From Steromphala cineraria (lineage: Eukaryota > Mollusca > Gastropoda > Trochida > Trochidae), in NCBI GenBank assembly GCA_916613615.1, contig OU744734.1, forward strand, positions 35,532,801-35,596,800: a stretch of 64,000 nt of DNA, in the 5' to 3' direction. Positions 11,842 to 24,085 of the stretch are shown here, in pieces (positions within the stretch are counted from its first letter, which is position 1; every line of letters begins with the position of its first letter). A model generated the notes under the pieces. It ran no database searches and was not told the DNA's origin. It saw only the letters and a list, made by a program, of their open reading frames with translations. Both the position numbers and the translations under genes were made by a program.

Positions 11842-12476
11842 AATGTATTCAGTAATCAATATCATGTTTGAAATACTTAAATAAATGGCAAAGTAAAACA
11901 AGACATAAATGTCATTTTCATCTTATTAGTTATTTATTCACAGCTGTTTGTAAATAAGGATTATTTACAAAAATACATGTTACAAAATAAATCATTATTA
12001 GATTCATATCAATAGACCACAGTTAATGATGATATCAATAATTGTTAAGGACAAGAATGGCTCTCTTCCCTAGATATCACAAATATGTCAATGTGTGATA
12101 AGTATTTATTATTAAAATTGTTCAAGTTTATTAGTACTAGATTGAAGATTGTTTACATTGTTTGGATCATACATTTTGGGAGGTCCTTGAATACTATCAT
12201 TCAGTGCATGTATGAATAGGTAACTCTACTAACTCGTATTTATGTATTCAATCATGATTGTATTTTTTTTCACAAATTTTTATTAGGGTCTTATCGGCTC
12301 TATAGAAATAAACAACATTCTCCTTCAACTGTCTGTTCTGTCTTTCTTAGGACAATGATGACATATGATTATACTTGCACACCGCATCATCATGGTAAAT
12401 AAAATCTTACTACTTACAAATACTTATTAACTCTCAACAAGTCCCTTCCTTCAAGACACAATTAGAAGTAAACATG
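11842..12476. other. Intergenic space between convergent transposon genes
   Basis: AT-rich. It holds a plus-strand AATAAA at 11880-11885 and, for the opposite gene, TTTATT at 12278-12283 (AATAAA on the minus strand). I see no further gene. Confidence 0.6.
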
Positions 12477-15052
12477 TCAACATACAAGCGGAGGTTGATA
12501 GTTAGAAAGCATGCCTACAACAAAGACAATTTGTGACACCAGGTGCTTCATTGACAATGGGATAACTCGCTTTAAGATGGGATACTCTCTCAGCCTCCCC
12601 ACTGAGCGCTCAACATGAATCCTAGTTCTAGCAATAGATCTAGTTAGAATATCTTCCTGCTTAGTAAACTTGTCCCTTCTTCCTAGAAACGGAGGAATAT
12701 TAAGGTGAGCTTTACGATTCATGACAAGATCTTTAATAGTAAACCCCCTGTCTGCAAGAACTAAATCACCTGGATTAAGCTTATCTAGAAATCCTGACTT
12801 TGAAATTATATCCCTATCTGATATACTACCTTCGAAAGCATCAGAAAGAAACACAACAGCACCAGTGGGTGACACACCAAGCAGAAGTTTGAGAGTGTTG
12901 TGAGTCTTGTAGTTTGAATACATGTTACCCTGCTCACCATAATCACTTGGCCTTTCAGTAAACACCTCAAAACAGTCAACAATAACTCTGATATTCTTGA
13001 AATTTCTGAAAACAGGTGGCAAAGACTTTTTCATAACTTGACGGCAAGGAAAGATATACTCCTTCAGGGAAAGAAACTTCATATACATAAATTGTATCCA
13101 AGTTGTGACAATACATGATACAGTACCAACACTAATGTTATACCGGTAAGACAAATCTGTAGTTGGGAAGTTTCTCCGGATTCTGATAATTGTCAACAGA
13201 AGCTGATCTTTTTTGGATAAAATCTTACAATCACTTGTTTTACTTGAATCTCCACGCCAATAAGAAATATGATTGACACTATCACCAAAAGATGCAAAAA
13301 GATGATTGAAATGAATTAAATCTAAACCAGTGTAATACTTGAACTTTTTCTTATTACTTGAGAGGTTATCAAACAATAGGTCACATTTTGGTTTGTCAAC
13401 TGACTCTGTACATGAAAATGAAAGATTTGAGGACATCCTTTGATACACCTTGGCTGCCATGAGGCCAGAACATACAAACTGGGTCTGGTTGCCCGCTTTC
13501 TTGACACTGACAGAGGGAGTGGACTCGTCTGCATCCTTCACAGGTGAAGTCTGGGTGGCAGTGGCAGTTAGGGCAGTGACTGTGGTAGAGGCCTCCTGAT
13601 CCACAGCAAGCTCCGGTCCACTCTGTTCATCAAGTAACTGCGACTGAGGAAGGAAAGAAATATGTTAGTGTTTACAATTGACAGTAATAATATGAACATT
13701 TTTTTTTTACTTGATCGTGGTGAAAACTAATTATATAACAATAAGTTTGATACACACATGTGTGATACCGCCTCATGCTACCGATATTTCCTCTTGCATC
13801 TTATTACGATATGTCAATGAAAATCAAAGCCATTATTCTTATTTGCCATAAAAATACAACTTTTAAATATTTTTTTCAAATTTCAATATAGAAGTAAATA
13901 ATGGTTCATAATAGGAGAATAAGCATCATGACTATGTCTAATTTTGCATTGTAAACTGGTTTAATATGATAAGGTAAGAAGTTAACTTGTACAGTACCTC
14001 TGTAGGATCCGTTCTGTCTACAGTTTGCAAGGGGCGTTTGCATGGGGGACTGGACCTGGATCTTGGCATTGACCTCTTCCTTGAAAACTTGACTGTCTGA
14101 AAGATTATTCATAAAATATTTATTTTGTCATCTTACAACATGAACAATATGTGAAATTATATGTTCATATATCTGCAACTACTTTACAGTGTGCAAAATA
14201 TTTCTAAAAATATTTTATTTTGTGTTCTTACAACATGGAACAATAATTTGAAATTATATTTTCATATACTACTATACCTTTTTACTGTCTGAATAATTAT
14301 TTATAAACTTCTTTGTTTTCTCATAGAGAATTAAATTTAACATTTGTATACTATAACCACTTTACTATCTGTCGTATATGAATATTTTTTTTAACTTGTA
14401 TAATAGTTAAATTATGTATAAGTATATTATTCATAGGCCTTTAGGCCTATTTTTCAGAATAGAATTCAGAATATTTTACAAGTTGTTTGTGAATAATATT
14501 CATTAATGAGCAAGTTTAGAAGTTAAATATATATTTCAAAATAAAAATCACTGATATTCCCAGTATACCCAGTGACCCTGCTACATGTAACCTATTAATC
14601 AAAACCCAGGATCGTACCAGAGTCACTACTGTCAAAATGGCCATCCTTGCTACAAAGGCGGGAATATGACTCTGAGTGTAATAGCCAACAGATAATCGAT
14701 ATTTGTACAATTTCCAGTGTAAAGACATAATGCTTACGATTCTGTATAATTAAATTTTATTTATTAAAATTATTCTTACCTGTTGAATGGTAAAATTCGC
14801 TGGAATCGGGTCTGGGTGCTGAGCAGTTGGTCCATGACCGCCGACGAAGTGCTTGCTGCAAATGAAGCTGTACTTGGTCACCCGATCAACTGAAAATTCT
14901 TCCCTTGAACAGGCCCTCACCCACCTCCTACACTTCTCAGGCTTTCTATGGGGCTTCGGGAAAGGTAGAAAATAAACGTTTTCCATGTCTGGTCGATGAG
15001 TATAGCGGTTATCGCTGCAACAGGTCCCGTAAGCGCAGTGCTTTGCCGGCAT
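12477..15052 (-). CDS. THAP-domain DDE transposase, ISL2EU/PIF-Harbinger type (3 exons)
   Basis: On the minus strand the exons are 15052-14780, 14096-13998 and 13643-12477, all joined in phase 0 with GT/AG borders, giving about 512 residues. Exon 1 is a complete THAP zinc finger: MPAKHCAYGTC, the Trp in RRWVRAC, then ICSKHF and the closing HPDPIPANF. Exon 2 is a short basic linker (KFSRKRSMPRSRS), a likely nuclear localisation signal. Exon 3 has an HTH region (TDLSYRYNISVGTVS) and a DDE_Tnp_4 catalytic fold, with Asp in VIVDCFEV near residue 347, Asp in LVLADRGF near 422 and Glu in RIHVERSVGR near 469. The protein should bind element ends and catalyse cut-and-paste transposition. An ATG at 15109 is in frame, but it lies inside a palindrome and the conserved THAP start is at 15052, so I chose the latter. 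No stop or frameshift is visible. Confidence 0.85.
13644..13997 (-). other. Intron 2 of the transposase gene
   Basis: It starts with GTACTG after the exon ending CCTACAGAG (minus strand) and ends in a pyrimidine-rich TTCCTTCCTCAG. The reading phase is preserved. Confidence 0.65.
14097..14779 (-). other. Intron 1 of the transposase gene
   Basis: Minus strand donor GTAAGAATAA after ...CATTCAACAG and acceptor ending in CTTTCAG before ACAGTCAAG. It is AT-rich, and the short ORFs inside it have no support. Confidence 0.65.
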
Positions 15053-15054
15053 TT

Positions 15055-15115
15055 TGACAGCTGTCAAACGGGGGACAAATGCAATGTTTGTCCCCCGTTT
15101 TTCGCGCATGCGCGA
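15055..15115 (-). promoter_or_regulatory. Three stacked palindromes at the transposase start
   Basis: Directly upstream of the THAP ATG lie three symmetric sites. TGACAGCTGTCA is at 15055-15066. A perfect 14-bp stem AAACGGGGGACAAA (15066-15079) has its partner at 15087-15100 around a 7-nt loop. TCGCGCATGCGCGA is at 15102-15115 and contains the NRF-1-like core GCGCATGCGC. The position suggests a promoter, or sites where the element's own THAP protein could bind. No experimental support is visible. Confidence 0.5.
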
Positions 15116-15199
15116 ACTGAAATAGTCCCGGAAGTAGGCATTTTTCTATTTTTAGTACAACGGCAGTTTGCTGAAAAGGCTTATTAGTTCAGGGAAAGT

Positions 15200-16030
15200 G
15201 CTTTTGGATTATAATAAATCTTCAAAACAATACCAGCAGATCAAAAAAGCTTCCATGGTAGGAATAAAAAGTAAAGATAAAACGCATTTGCTAGTAGTTA
15301 TGTAAGTGTATCAATTTGCAATTAAGAAGCCATTTCTATCAATTCTGTCTAGAAATGTATATTGCCGATAAGGATTCTGCGTTCCTCCTTGTTTTGGTAT
15401 GCTTCAGAGGTCTTAATTTAACAAGTTGCTGAGAGACAATCACTGAAGTTTGGTATTCGAAATTAATAAAGCTATGGACGTCAATTTGTTACATTTTATA
15501 TTGGACTCAAAGAATATTTGCCAACATAATCATTTACCTGATAGCTGGAATACTGCCCAACTTACTCACATATCCCTTGACAATTGAACATACAGTAATA
15601 ACTTATATTGGTGCTGGTACCTGGTAAAACATTGATATCAGTAATTCCATCATCATTTGGGAAAATATTGCGTAGAAAGATTTCGACACGTAAAAGATAT
15701 CTTGAGTACAAGTATACCATCACTCATCATTAAATGATAACAGTTAGATTGAAAAGTGAAGAAAAAATTCCAATATATGTCAAATTTAATAATGCTCTTA
15801 AGTTTCAAACTTTAGTTTCTAGCTTTATATGTCTTAAGGTCTAAATTGTCTTAAAAGCCCTTAATTGATTGTAATACTTGGTTTCAAACCTATTTTGCTC
15901 TTAATAGATATAGTCTTTTGCTGTTATCTTCATGTAAAGATTCATAAATGAGTTTTTTTTCAATTCCATTCATGATATCAATTCTTAAGCTATGATAAAA
16001 TGAGCCTGAAAAGATTTACTACTCGCTTAT
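15200..16030. other. No recognisable feature; right end of the transposon somewhere near its start
   Basis: AT-rich sequence without ORFs or recognised repeats. The transposon's right terminus should be close to 15.15-15.3 kb, but no terminal inverted repeat to 8664 was found. Confidence 0.4.
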
Positions 16031-16039
16031 GCGATGATG

Positions 16040-16430
16040 CATTCAACTTCCGATCATTCAGAAAGTCAGAGTCGAGCCATTCTCTCTCCCCAGAGGCAGA
16101 TCAAGTAATGTTGAGTTAGCCTCTGTAACTCTGTTACATACCGCGCGAGTGTGTCTGATTAGAGGCAATCAAAGTTAGTTGTGCAATCAGCGACGCTGTT
16201 CGTTAATCATCATTTTGGCTACTGAATCAAGGCAAAAGCATTGTGATATGAACCACCCTTTCGATGCGAGAACCGTTGTCATTTGATAAAGAAATTCAAA
16301 GGTATTGTGATGCAATTCTCATCCACCAGGGGAAATTGCCGGAATCCACGGATTTCGGCGTAAAATAACAGAGGCTGCATCAACAGTTAATGACTTGATC
16401 TGCCTCTGTGGGGAGAGAATGGTGGCGAGC
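16040..16430 (-). mobile_element. Dispersed repeat R1, copy 2 (inverted), with both ends
   Basis: This is an inverted copy of the 6.83 kb repeat: ATCAGCGACGCTGTT, AAAGCATTGTGATATGAACC and GAACCGTTGTCATTTG. The left end reads CATTCTCTCTCCCCAGAGGC followed by AGATCAAG. The right end reads GACTTGATCTGCCTCTGTGG followed by GGAGAGAATGG, its near reverse complement. Terminal inverted repeats of about 30 bp on a body of about 370 bp suggest a MITE. Confidence 0.65.
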
Positions 16431-16439
16431 TCGTGTCTC

Positions 16440-17790
16440 CATGTTTGTATTCCAGGATATCCATTTAAAGTAGCTTTGATATTAAATTATTCACAGTAAG
16501 AGAGTTGTCACCGGCTCGCTAATGTTATTGCCATGATTTATTTCATCAACAATCACGGATTGATTTATCACAATGTTTGTAACTTTTGAACTCTTGACCG
16601 AATATTATTGATTATTAATTGTGCTATTGTGAAAAGAAGGATTCTATTTCAAGCAAATGGATTTTAAACAGATGAAAGGTTTTGTAATACGATAGCATTG
16701 CCTTGACAATTTCATACATGTACACATCTAGAAAATTAGCACTTAAAGAAAAAACAAGCTTTTTATTTCATACAATTGTTAAAAAATCATAGCTAAAACC
16801 AGCTCATTGGATTATGGATGAGGGGACTCAATTGCTGAATAAAATTTACAATTTAGCTAATGTACTTCCATTTCCTTTTAAATGACCTATACATTTCTCG
16901 AAATCAAAAAAAATTAATGAACTAGTAACATAGTCTCCCAAAAAAGAAACGCATGGGCGATATTGATAATTTTGACTATTGTAAAAAGAAATAAAACAAT
17001 ACAAATGTGATATTTCCTACCAAAACCTCCTTGTTTTATAATTGTTTACAGCTTCAATGAACAAAATCGAATGTAAAATCGATATTGAAGTTTCATGATT
17101 CTCAGTCGTTTATATTCATCATCACCATGTTGAACATTAGTGGTTCGTTCCTACAGGCACTTCCGCCCAAAAGAACTTAAGAAGTGTGCAACATTGAGTT
17201 GCCACCAAAGGCCAAAGTCAAAACTTAGCTTCTTAGATTGCAAGATAATCGCCTGGTGGACGAATTAAAATAATAAAAAATAATGGTTTCAGAAGTTTAA
17301 ATAAGAACAAGAAGTACCTCTCGGACAACATGTTATTGCAAATGGAGTGGAAAGGTTCCTATCAAAGGATTGAAACATGTATTTGAAGCGGTATAACAGT
17401 ATATTAGTGATAACAAGATATAAACCTTGGTGCCAATGTTTTCTGGAAGTCTCTTGAGAATGTGGCTTAGTTTTAGATGATGGCTTACCATAAGTGTTCT
17501 GTCAGAAGGAAAGAGAATTGTGGAGAGAATTATCTGATGACCGGGACAAGATCTGTCACATTGCCTTATGCCAAATTCTATAGAGTCCTTGTCCCTATCG
17601 CTTAATGTAGACATCATTTTAGAAAAAGAGGGTAGGGAAATCACAATTCTGAGAATAATATCTTGAAATATATGAACGGTAAGGCTGGAAGCATTCTCAG
17701 ACCTTTTAGAACTGCATGAAGAAGATGCGTTTTAGATTAAAGATCTTAAGACCATTTATTGACCTTTATGACCATGTCATCCATCGCGGA
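16440..17790. other. No recognisable gene
   Basis: AT-rich. A 103-codon open frame on the minus strand (17333-17644) has no motif that I recognise and no neighbour to support it, so I do not call it a gene. Confidence 0.4.
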
Positions 17791-17799
17791 ATCTAATTA

Positions 17800-18060
17800 G
17801 TGCCTGTTCTGGATATTATTTCTCTGGTCACTTCTTCCTTCCTTTGCCCCTTCAAAGCAGGTCAATGGCTATGTCCGGTCATTGGTGAGCGATCCAGGTT
17901 GTATGAATATGTCGCTGTGAGAAGGACATTATTTAGCCTATCTGACCTCGACTCTATAGGGTCACTCGCCTTCTCAAGTGAAATTAACTTAGTGGATGGT
18001 CAAGGTCCAAAGCAAATTTATCAATAAACAGTTGGTGGTCGGCTACGCTTTGATTTGCAC
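17800..18060 (+). pseudogene. Diverged solitary copy of the tandem-family exon f
   Basis: The plus strand encodes, in a single frame, RRTLFSLSDLDSIGSLAF and then INLVDGQGPKQIYQ, followed by a stop and TVGGRLRF. These align with GRTFYIPSDLDIKANLLYQ and EFTLVDGQGEKLIYQWTVGG from the minus strand of the 24, 41 and 49 kb units. There the two halves lie in different frames, so this copy preserves the older continuous frame. The protein family is not certain. A beta-sandwich ectodomain of PKD-like type is possible from the GQGEKLIYQW pattern, but that is a guess. Confidence 0.4.
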
Positions 18061-21000
18061 TGGATATATTGATTGTCCTCTAAATGGTTTGACATACATG
18101 CTTAGCTGGGCAAAAACATTTTAAATAACTAATTGATTGAATGATTAATGAATGATTTTGTCCAATCAAATTCAATATTTTCTGCAGAAACTAATTTGAT
18201 GAGGTCTTCTCTCAGTTTGAACATTTAGATATTGTGCTTTCCTGAGAAGAAGTAAATGAACATATTGTTCTTGCCATCTAAACAATTTGCAGGTTTACAC
18301 TATGTAAGTTTATACAAATCTCATCACGCATGCTGTCACTTAACAAATACTTTCCATCAGAACACATAAATTACTCACTAATGTTTCATATAATTATATA
18401 CACTATTGCTTAGTATTTGTGAAATAGTCGATCCAAATCCTTGTGCTTAGGAGGCTAGAAATTAGTACTTGAGAACTGGTTGACATCAATCTGACCATTC
18501 CATATTCTCAAGTCCTGACCAGTGCATTCAACACTAACAAGATTCAGTTAGTACTTAATCTGACAGACATTGACTTGTCCAGATAGCAAAGGAACTGCAT
18601 TTTGTAATTCGTTGGTTCTTGAAGTTTAGAGTTATTTAAAACTTGTTTTTCTTCAAACATTTATTACAATATTTAACAGAAACAAATGGCTCGGATACAT
18701 GGAATCATCCAGAAACAAAAAGCAATATTAAAAAACCGTATCAAATCCACAATATTGTGAAGCTAATGGAGTACATCAATTGCGATATCAACATGTAAAC
18801 AGCAAAATATCTTGTGAGGAATTTACTATCTTATCATAAAAGACCATCAGTATTTATGAAATACAATTAGAGTTAGAGGCACAAATGTTCCACAATGGAT
18901 AATTTACTATTCGAGTTGAGTATTTGTAGAAAATCTTTATAGAACAAGGCAACGTTCTTTCTTTCTTCCTACTTTAGCAATTCAAACGCATTCATAGGTT
19001 ACAAAAATAATGATGGTCTTGTCAATGTCAATGCCAAGAAATTTTGAAACCTAATTAATTGTTGAAATATTACGGCTGCAGACAAAAACTAATACATAAT
19101 TCATAGAAATAAAACTTTCTCAAATACCATTCCATAAAGAAGCAGTGCAAGAAAACGTTGACATTTCTTAATGGATGAAATGCTAAACCGCACTAAGAAA
19201 AAATACCGAATGATTTGGTTTCATAAAGATATCAATGTTAACGTCAGTTGAGATAACTCATTCTATAATGAAACACTCAAGCTTTAGAGGAGGAAGATGA
19301 ACATATATCATAATGCAGATCAATTATTTTTTTATGATAATGAACCATACATTTTCAAAATATATTGCATCTATGAACGAGGAAGTTTCTATACAATCTC
19401 ATAAATGTACAAGCAGACAACTTAATGAGAATGTCTCCTTTACCTTAAATGACTAACATATACATCATTGTATACTATTTACAATTTCTGATTAAATAAT
19501 AGAATGATGAAATGTCATTTACTCCTGTCATTTAACGTCAATCCTGGTCTAATAGTCCGACCGAAGTAAATGTCAATTCTATAAGTCAAGTGATACTGAA
19601 AGGTTTAACATTTCTCTAACATTCTATTCCTTGCTTCAGTTTCAAACTTAAATGATTGTCATTCTCGTTCATAGACCAAGAACCAGTGATTTATATGTGA
19701 TAACCTGATATCCAATAAAGATTTAAATTCACTTGCAATATAAAATCGTTGAAATGATCAACGAACCTGACTTTAAATCTCTCACCCACCTCATATTTCT
19801 GAAACATAAATCTTTCTGATCTTGTCAGCTTCGATAGATCCAAAGACACAAAGTCAAGCATTTCATAAATAACTGACAACGCTAACAACGAAAGATTCTT
19901 TGTAACATTCAAAGCATGATCAAGATCAAGAACATCTAAGAAATAACCATCAAAATTCTTCAAAAAGACATCTCACCATTTCAAGGAAAAGGCATTTAGC
20001 AAAAAGCTTTGCACAAAAACGATTATTACAAACTAGACATAATTTAAGACATAATCCGAAAAGAGGTGAATTGAGGTGATTTTTGGATTAAAACCTTTGT
20101 ACTGATTTAACTTATTGACATGAAGCAATATGGTTTGTCGTGTTAAGCTGATTTATCTACATTTTTAATTGCTAATAAAAAGGTTGACTTTAAGAGTGAT
20201 TAAATCGTATCAATATTCCTTTATCTGCAACTGTTATTAATTGATATTGGAAACAATTTTGATTGATGTTAACCCAGACTGTCTGCAAGAAATGTCAGGT
20301 AATGATTGATGATTTCGTATTAGGTTTTCGGGGCAGATGGTCTATGACTAAGTATTAGCGAATATAAGTGAGGAAAACGCTTTTACAGACAAGTTTTGTT
20401 TTGGTAAAAGCTTTGTCTGTTTGAAATATTGTTTTCATGCTTGTCTCTTTAAAAGAGTCGAGAGGAGAGGAACAACATTTCCAAACAAATTTTGGATGAA
20501 AGGAGGCGCTAGTTCTTTCATTTTTATCTCTTATTTGAACATTGAGAAGTGATTTGTGTGGTCTTGAAGTGATTGTGTTTGTAGAAGAGAAATATGCTTC
20601 AGCCAGGACAATTATTTTTGGAATTCGATACAACGTTATTCAAGAGGTCCTATGTTCAGTGGTGTTGTGTTGTGGTCAGCAGTAGCTACTGTGGCTCGAC
20701 TGCTTTTTGTGCAATCAACTTTGAAGATATTAACTACCCTACAGTAAGTGAGTTAGAAAGTTGAAGTTTGATGCAGTTTTATGGTTGTATTTCATCCTTT
20801 GCGGCGAGGCCTACACTGAGACTTATTCTAAAGGTACATCAATTCAACCAGCACTTGAATTGGTTACCTGTTTGAGAAATAAAGAAAAAGTGACCAACGG
20901 CGATTCAATTCCTTCTTTACATATGCAGAATGAAATGGATTAATGTTTTCCATATATATTCTCTGAAGCGCTTTGAGCATGCTCTAATGATGTGTGTGCG

Positions 21001-21785
21001 CATCATGATAATCCTCGTTATAATCAAAGGGTTTACAAATTCCCATATACTTTTACCGGCAATTTTGTAAGCATAGCTTCCAAGAAGTTTCGGACTTTCA
21101 CATGTTACAAGCGTAAATGTTTAGATTGCAATTCAGTGAATATGATTTCCATCCAAAAATAACCTCAAAACACCTTAACTTCATATATGGAAACATCCCA
21201 ATAAGAACATTTTTGAAACTTCAATACAAAATACATCCCACGTTAGATTTGATGTATTTGCTTCAGGGATTGCAATACGAGACCTTTTTGCAAGGATGAA
21301 GGATGTTTGAAAAATGATATTTGAAGAATTATAAAGTCGAGTTTTTTTAACCATTTTGATTGTGTTTTTGTATGTGACATGTGTGCGAAGATCTTTTGTT
21401 GTTTGTGTTGTAAGTTATTTTAAAATCTGACATCAGGATATCAAAGTAAAAATACTCCGAGTAGTTTTATGTTTCAGAGATATGATGTGGGAAGTTATTT
21501 GATCACTTCAACGATTTCGTATTGTTTCAATACTGTTATGGATATCAGATTGTCACATCCTGTTGTGAATTAAATGCGGCGACGAAACGTTTTGATAGGC
21601 ACATCAGTTGTGAAGAAGTACCCACAACTTCAAACATCAAAGTATGAAACTTATAATTGTATGACTGTTCAAATACACAAAGGGACCCAAAACAGCTTTT
21701 TCAATGTTATTTTTGGTCAAAATCTTTGGAAATGGAATTACAAAATTATGAAGTTCATAAATTTGATAAATAAAAGACGTTATCA
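18061..21785. other. Long AT-rich stretch without supported genes
   Basis: Several open frames of 60-92 codons occur on both strands, but none has recognisable motifs, splice context or homology to other parts of the window. No tandem repeat or inverted ends were seen. Confidence 0.4.
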
Positions 21786-21789
21786 AAAT

Positions 21790-22045
21790 AATAAAACTTT
21801 TGTCTGTGAGTTGGCTTAAAAACAAGCAGAAGATCCATTTTCACGATCCTATCGTGTCTAGTCAATGAGATTTTAAACGGTTTTAAAATTCGTGTTTTCA
21901 AAATCGTTAACAGACATAGCTTTAAAAATTAAAAACTTAGTTCAGTAGACATGAAATAACCCTGTTTAGGTCGTAACAATCACTGTAACAATCACTCGCA
22001 GCTTAACATATCATGGTATCGTTTCTTTTGCCCCTGAGTGTATAT
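21790..22045 (+). repeat. Dispersed repeat R2, copy 1
   Basis: Matches 55150-55400 in the same orientation: GACATGAAATAACCCTGTTT, GTATCGTTTCTTTTGCCCCT and a shared TTTTAAACGG/TATAAACGG region. It is non-coding. Confidence 0.7.
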
Positions 22046-22993
22046 CAGTGTTACTTGAGTTATTACGAATAAATGAAGTTTAAACAAGACTATCTTGTTC
22101 ATATCCTTTACGTTTAAACCTAGATGTAGTAACAGATTGTTAATGGAATGTACAACAAATAAACCTTCATTTGGGAGTAAACAGTGTCTTCATTGTAGGT
22201 ATTTCTAGGTATCATCAGACTTTTATATGACGCGTTTAACCTTAAGTACTATACGTTTTATTTCACTTTTATATGACAAAATTATAAAATGGCGTTATTG
22301 CAATTTTGAACAAGCTTGATAATTGAGAACCAATCACATTGTCTGTTGAGAAATGATAGTTTGTCATGTTGAACTTTATTGAAATATGTAATTTGTTTTT
22401 TCTTTCAGATTTTTTTAATACAATATATAACTTTAAACATAATTGTAATTTCCATCAAGAAGGTACTTGATTTTTCATAGATGTTTTTAGATATGCAATT
22501 CATATTTTCGTTGCAGATAACACAATGTACACGATACACACATGAACTCCTGTACAGCAATTTGACATTGATTTTAGAACGCAGACTGAGAGCAAACTTG
22601 AACTTTGCTGTTTAGAATTATTCTTAGGCAAGTATGAATAAATGTCTGCACTTTGTGATCTTCAGGAAATTACAGGATAATGTTGCGCTCAAAGTTCTTC
22701 TATTTTGGTTTCTCAGTGATCCTATGTGTCAGAGTGATTTAGCATTTCCTAATATAGATATAGGCGGTCATGTACCAGAAAAGAAGCCTTTAAAACACTC
22801 ATTCTTAACAACTAATTCTCAATTGAAGTATGTTTGGTGAAATCTCTTCTTCTTGATTCTTAAAGATAAATGTTCCAGATTATTAACTGATGAGAGACAG
22901 ATAGAGTATATAATCATTCATTAATCATTTCTCTCTGTCAAAAAAGTAATATATAGAGAATACTAAACGACGTCCATTGAATAACCTTTTTAT

Positions 22994-23061
22994 GAAACGA
23001 GTGAATGGTTTGGTATTTTACGAGCGAAAGCGAGTTAAATACCTATGCCATTCACGAGTTT
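22994..23061. repeat. Fold-back hairpin with CGAG-GAAA-GCGAG centre
   Basis: Imperfect arms of about 25 bp (ACGAGTGAATGG against CCATTCACGAG, and GGTATTTTA against TAAATACC) enclose CGAGCGAAAGCGAG at 23021-23034. About 140 bp to the right lie TGACGTCA and ACGTCACG (23200-23223). The arrangement resembles that at 59857-60162. Confidence 0.7.
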
Positions 23062-23914
23062 GATAAATTTTATTAAACGGGACAGACTTTGGTAATTTAT
23101 TTATTACTGGCTTCAAAACATCGTCAAAAACATAAAGAAATTCGCCGATATGACCATTGCGGTCGGCCCGCTGACATTGTGTCGTCATTCTTAACGATTA
23201 TGACGTCAGTATTACGTCACGTTATTCGATCAGCGCGCGATGTTATGACAATAATAACATGGTAGATTAATTAAACAGCGATATTGAAATTACTTACCGC
23301 AATTTAAATCTGTAGGTTAGGATCATTCTTATGTTCACCTCGATAAAACTAGAATCCTATAACCTAACCCCTTGAGGTCTGTCCTTGGTCACGTCAAGTA
23401 GCAAACCACTGAAGCTTGTAAGTGTTGTATGCACTGTTGAAGTGTGGTCATTAGAACATGAGGATATGAAGTGGTCAGTATGAGGTCAACTAGTAGATAC
23501 ATGAACCCTCCAGTAGATGTTGTCCTATATATAGGTTTTGGTATGAGCATGTAATTCCCTGCTTTTCAAAATCATACCAAAAGTTACTTGGACAGATTGT
23601 TAGGAATTTTAAAGTAAACTGTTTGTCTTAAGTTGTGTATTCTTGCTAAACTGCAAAAAATTACACAGTGAATTTCCATTTTTCTAATTCCCAAAGGAGC
23701 AACACCTTTGAATTTCGGCAGGTGCTCATTACACAAGGTATGTCGTATAAACAGTCAGGATTAGGTAATGTTCTACAATGAATTTACAGCATTTTTCAAA
23801 TTCTTTATCAGCTCTCCCCACCTCAATACCAGGTGTCAAAAATGAAATAAGTTTGTAATAAAAATAAATAGACAACCAAAACGAATTATTCCTTGATCTC
23901 CAGTTCGTATCAAA

Positions 23915-24085
23915 GATTAGCTGACCACCAACTGTCCATTGATAAATTAGCTTTTCACCTTGACCATCAACTAATGTAAATTCACCTGATAGAGTAAGTT
24001 AGCTTTAATGTCCAGATCTGATGGGATGTAAAATGTCCTTCCTTCAGCGACATATCAATAAAACCTGCACCACTCAACACATGAC
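23915..24085 (-). pseudogene. Exon f remnant, unit 1
   Basis: Minus strand frame GRTFYIPSDLDIKANLLYQ, followed one base out of frame by EFTLVDGQGEKLIYQWTVGG. The same frame change is present in the copies at 41275-41425 and 49265-49415, so it is older than the triplication. Alternatively it is a splice border, because CAG|GTGAAT is a plausible donor. Confidence 0.4.

Noticed and set aside
14516..14728. A 70-codon frame inside transposase intron 1
   Set aside because: It lies between well-supported THAP and linker exons and has no similarity that I recognise.
15055..15109. Start of the transposase at the upstream ATG (15109)
   Set aside because: That ATG is inside the GCGCATGCGC palindrome and adds 19 residues before the conserved THAP start. 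The downstream ATG matches the family.
17333..17644. A 103-codon minus strand gene
   Set aside because: No motif, no splice sites of note and no conservation inside the window.
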